Assembly: GCA_031273585.1 (NCBI GenBank)
Contig: JAISRP010000152.1
Span: 1-7,533 of the forward strand
Length of the DNA: 7,533 bases
Source: Synergistaceae bacterium
GTDB taxonomy: Bacteria > Synergistota > Synergistia > Synergistales > Synergistaceae
Direction: 5' to 3'
A program made the position numbers and the translations under genes. This document shows, one piece after another, positions 5,449-7,533 of this stretch (positions are counted from its first letter, which is position 1; every line of letters begins with the position of its first letter). The notes beneath the pieces were generated by a model. That model saw nothing but the letters and a program-made list of their open reading frames with translations, had not been told where the DNA came from and searched no databases.

Positions 5449-6609
5449 ATGTGTGCAGCTCGTCAGATCCCGTCGTTCGATCTAAAGCGAAACTACGCGC
5501 GGGTCGAGGACGAGATAAGGGAAGCCGTCGAGAGGGTCCTCTCCTCCCAATGTTTTATAATGGGGGCGGAGGTGTCCGAGTTCGAGAGGGAGGCCGGGGC
5601 GTACCTGGAGGCGCCTCACGCGGTGGCTGTCGCCTCAGGGACGGACGCGCTGCTTCTTGCGCTCATGGCAGCTGGAGTCGGTCCCGGCGACGAGGTGATA
5701 ACCACCCCCTTCACGTTCTTCGCTACGGCCGGCTGCATCGACCGCCTCGGCGCGCGTCCGGTATTTGTGGACGTCTCGCCCGAGACGTACAACATGTCAA
5801 TGGAGGGGACCCTCCGGGCGATAACGCCGCGGACGAGGGCAGTCATCCCGGTTCATATCTTCGGCCAGCTCTGCTGCCTCGAGGAGATAGCCCCCGAGCT
5901 CTCCCGGAGGGGCATAGCCCTCATAGAGGACTGCGCTCAGTCCTTCGGGGCGCACAGGTTGTACGGCGGCCGCATAATGAGGTCCGGCGCGTGGGGCAGG
6001 CTCGGCTGCTTCTCCTTCTTCCCGACTAAAAACCTCGGGGCTTACGGCGACGCGGGCATGGTCACCTGCAGGGACCACTCGGATGCGGAGAGGATCTCAC
6101 GTCTCAGGACGCACGGCGCCGCCTCGGCATACGTTCACGAGGAGACAGGCATTAACAGCCGGCTCGACGCCCTTCAGGCCGCAATTCTGAGGGTCCGCCT
6201 GAGGCACGTTGAGACGTGGATAGAGGAGAGGCGCGAGGCATCCAGGCGCTACAGCCTCATGCTGGCCGAGCGCGCGCTTTTGGGCCTTGCAGCGCCGCCC
6301 GCCGAGGAGAAGCACGGCAGGCACACATATCACCAGTACGTCGTCCGCGCCAGGGACAGGGACCGGTTGCAACGCTTCATGTCCGAGCGCGGAATCGTGA
6401 CCCGCGTTTACTATCCGCTCGCCCTCCACCTTCAGCCCTGTTTCTCGTCCGCGGGCTATAAAAAGGGCGACATGCCGGTGGCGGAGATGCTGACGGACGA
6501 GGTCCTGGCGCTCCCGATGTTCCCCGAGATCACCGCGGACGAACAGGAGTTCGTGGTCTCCGCCATATCTGATTTCTACAGCGGCCCCGGTGCGTCTGAC
6601 CATCCTTGA
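5449..6609 (+). CDS. DegT/DnrJ/EryC1/StrS family PLP aminotransferase (WbpE-like sugar aminotransferase)
   Basis: These fold-type I PLP enzymes transfer an amino group, usually from glutamate, to a keto sugar nucleotide for surface polysaccharide or glycan synthesis. The start is ATG 5449 (MCAARQIPSFDLKRNYARV), with GGGGAGAGG at 5432-5440 about 8 nt upstream. ATG 5425 and GTG 5440 are in frame but lack well-spaced SDs. The 386-aa length is typical. Motifs are FDLKRNY (10-16), ASGTDALLLAL (62-72), GPGDEVITTPFTF (78-90), PVHIFGQ (134-140), IEDCAQSFGA (159-168), SFFPTKNLGAYGDAGM with K194 as the expected Schiff-base lysine, RTHG (220-223) and GINSRLDALQAA (from about 234). This set most resembles WbpE-type UDP-sugar 3-aminotransferases, but the exact sugar is an inference. 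No epimerase, dehydrogenase, acyltransferase or glycosyltransferase gene is in view, so it is an orphan here. Confidence 0.93.
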   Translation: MCAARQIPSFDLKRNYARVEDEIREAVERVLSSQCFIMGAEVSEFEREAGAYLEAPHAVAVASGTDALLLALMAAGVGPGDEVITTPFTFFATAGCIDRLGARPVFVDVSPETYNMSMEGTLRAITPRTRAVIPVHIFGQLCCLEEIAPELSRRGIALIEDCAQSFGAHRLYGGRIMRSGAWGRLGCFSFFPTKNLGAYGDAGMVTCRDHSDAERISRLRTHGAASAYVHEETGINSRLDALQAAILRVRLRHVETWIEERREASRRYSLMLAERALLGLAAPPAEEKHGRHTYHQYVVRARDRDRLQRFMSERGIVTRVYYPLALHLQPCFSSAGYKKGDMPVAEMLTDEVLALPMFPEITADEQEFVVSAISDFYSGPGASDHP

Positions 6610-6633
6610 CTTTTATTCATACGCTGATATAAT
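6606..6633 (+). promoter_or_regulatory. Near-consensus sigma-70-type promoter for the zinc metallopeptidase gene
   Basis: TTGACT (6606-6611) and a perfect TATAAT (6628-6633) are 16 bp apart. Transcription would start near 6640, with a leader of about 17 nt that includes the G-rich SD at 6643-6649. The -35 box overlaps the TGA stop (6607-6609) of the aminotransferase gene, so the downstream gene can be expressed independently although it is only 47 bp away. Confidence 0.75.
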
Positions 6634-6656
6634 CTGGCCTTAGGGGGGGATGATGG

Positions 6657-7346
6657 ATGTATCCCATGATGGGCGACAGTACGTTTTTGCTCTTGATACC
6701 GGCGTTGTTGCTGGCGTTTTTCGCGCAGGCGCGTGTCAGCGGCGCGTTCGCTAAATACAGCCGCGTTCACGCGTCGAGGGGGGTGAGCGCCGACACGGTA
6801 GCGAGGATGCTGCTCGACCGTTTCGGCCTGAACGACGTTCGGATCGAACGGGTGCGCGGCGAGCTGACGGATCACTACGACCCGCGGTCGAAAGTTCTGC
6901 GGCTTTCCGACTCGGTGGGCGGCAGCTCAAGCATAGCGGCGATAGGGGTGGCGGCTCACGAGGTCGGGCACGCCATACAGGACGGCTCCGGGTACTCGCC
7001 GCTTCGGCTCAGAAACATGCTGGTCCCGGTGGCGAGCCTCGGCTCGAACGGAGCGATAATTCTCTTCATGATAGGCCTCTTCATGGGGCTCGGGCCGCTC
7101 ATGAACATAGGAATCCTGCTGTTCGCAGGCGCGGTGGTATTTCACGTCGTGACGCTTCCGGTGGAGTTCGACGCGTCGTCCCGCGCCCTCAAACTGCTCT
7201 CCTCGACCGGCGTACTGAGCGCGAACGAGACCGCCGGCGCGCGAAGCGTACTAAACGCGGCAGCTCTCACCTACGTCGCCGCGACCATAATGGCCGTCTC
7301 GCAACTCATGAGACTGTTGATCCTGGCGAGGAACAGAAGAAATTAA
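6657..7346 (+). CDS. YugP-family (PF04298-type) membrane zinc metallopeptidase
   Basis: This 229-aa protein matches the YugP group of putative neutral zinc peptidases in length and motifs. It has an N-terminal membrane helix (about 9-24, FLLLIPALLLAFFAQ), then a soluble part with a conserved-looking YDPRSKVLRLSDSV stretch. AAHEVGHAIQ carries the zinc motif HExxH (H101, E102, H105), and hydrophobic segments lie near 122-165. LPVEFDASSRA follows, in which E170 is the likely third metal ligand. A C-terminal hydrophobic segment (about 203-224) and a basic tail complete it. It is expected at the membrane. Family substrates are largely uncharacterised, and housekeeping membrane-protein turnover is only an inference. 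ATG 6657 is chosen because a G7 SD (6643-6649) lies 7 nt upstream. ATG triplets at 6650 and 6653 are out of frame. Its own promoter lies at 6606-6633. The repeat behind it is truncated, so it may have lost a terminator. Confidence 0.9.
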   Translation: MYPMMGDSTFLLLIPALLLAFFAQARVSGAFAKYSRVHASRGVSADTVARMLLDRFGLNDVRIERVRGELTDHYDPRSKVLRLSDSVGGSSSIAAIGVAAHEVGHAIQDGSGYSPLRLRNMLVPVASLGSNGAIILFMIGLFMGLGPLMNIGILLFAGAVVFHVVTLPVEFDASSRALKLLSSTGVLSANETAGARSVLNAAALTYVAATIMAVSQLMRLLILARNRRN

Positions 7347-7360
7347 ACTCCAGCAGGGCC

Positions 7361-7401
7361 GGACCGTGGGCGCCGCCCACGCCCGCCGGGGGACCAGTCC
7401 C
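7361..7401 (+). repeat. Composite inverted-repeat element, copy 3 (truncated to 41 bp, + orientation)
   Basis: Positions 7362-7401 are identical over 40 bases to 1434-1473 of copy 1. This covers hairpin 1 (GTGGGC/GCCCAC) and all but the last four bases of hairpin 2, which stops after GTCCC instead of GTCCCCCGG. Immediately afterwards the sequence becomes AT-rich (GTTATCTAGTG). The T-tract and central hairpin are absent, so this copy should not work as an intrinsic terminator. The break inside a hairpin next to a transposase gene suggests insertion or deletion at this point. Confidence 0.88.
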
Positions 7402-7476
7402 GTTATCTAGTGTACCATATCATTGATATTTGACATAATATATGATATGCTTCCCTCAAAAAAGCGGGGGGACATT
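7402..7476 (+). mobile_element. Probable left end and promoter region of an IS630-type insertion sequence
   Basis: At 7402 the sequence changes from GC-rich repeat to AT-rich DNA, and the transposase gene follows 75 bp later. It contains an inverted pair CATATCAT (7416-7423) and ATGATATG (7442-7449). It also holds a possible promoter, TTGATA (7423-7428) and TATGCT (7446-7451) with 17-bp spacing. A G6 SD (7465-7470) precedes the ATG. The left terminal inverted repeat cannot be confirmed because the right end of the element lies outside the window. Confidence 0.5.
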
Positions 7477-7533
7477 ATGCCGAGGCCGAAAACGTATCAC
7501 ATTAACCTGTCTGGCGAAGAGATTGCAAAACTC
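7477..7533 (+). CDS. IS630-family transposase, N-terminal fragment (cut by window edge)
   Basis: Only the first 19 codons are present: MPRPKTYHINLSGEEIAKL, running off the window edge. A basic start followed by a short strand and an acidic helix start (HINLSGEEIAKL) is typical of the N-terminus of IS630-family (Tc1/mariner-like, DDE) transposases, ahead of their helix-turn-helix domain. The SD run of G at 7465-7470 lies 6 nt upstream of the ATG. The truncation is due to the window, not visible damage. With so few residues the family call is provisional; another HTH DNA-binding protein is the alternative. Confidence 0.6.
   Translation, partial: MPRPKTYHINLSGEEIAKL

Noticed and set aside
1..7533. 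A defence, toxin-antitoxin or secretion system
   Set aside because: Apart from one unrecognised protein, the genes match metabolic, transport, peptidase or transposase families, and I see no defence-type domain set or gene pair.

Overview
The window is GC-rich bacterial DNA. It holds five complete protein genes, one gene cut by the right edge, and three copies of an intergenic multi-hairpin repeat. High GC combined with frequent ATA (Ile) and AGG (Arg) codons, an AI-2E transporter and a YugP-type metallopeptidase suggest an anaerobe of the Synergistota. This is an inference from codon style and gene content, not a proven assignment.

Layout. Positions 47-1327 (minus strand) carry a hypothetical protein of about 426 aa that I do not recognise. 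A 308-bp divergent intergenic region (1328-1635) contains a promoter-like site for that gene and repeat copy 1 (1432-1589, + orientation). A compact plus-strand set follows: a small secreted or lipoprotein-like protein (1636-2334), dihydroxy-acid dehydratase IlvD (2360-4039), and an AI-2E family membrane transporter (4040-5146) whose ATG directly abuts the ilvD stop. Spacing suggests one operon. It is followed by repeat copy 2 (5227-5381, - orientation), which places a terminator-like hairpin and T-tract behind the operon. Next is a DegT/DnrJ/EryC1/StrS (WbpE-like) PLP sugar aminotransferase (5449-6609). A near-consensus promoter overlaps its stop codon and should drive the YugP-like zinc metallopeptidase (6657-7346). 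Behind that gene lies a truncated third repeat copy (7361-7401), broken at an abrupt change to AT-rich DNA that leads into the start of an IS630-type transposase gene (7477 to the window end).

The genes do not form a recognisable defence, secretion or biosynthetic system. IlvD is branched-chain amino acid biosynthesis without other ilv genes in view, and the aminotransferase has no visible sugar-pathway partners. The most unusual structure is the repeat. Each full copy is an imperfect inverted repeat of about 155 bp, built from two homologous arms. Each arm has a short 3-nt-loop hairpin, a 9-bp hairpin with a CA loop, a T-tract and half of a shared central hairpin. It therefore looks like two opposed intrinsic terminators fused into one mobile-looking cassette. 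One copy sits between two divergently transcribed genes, where a terminator would not be expected, and one is interrupted next to an insertion sequence.
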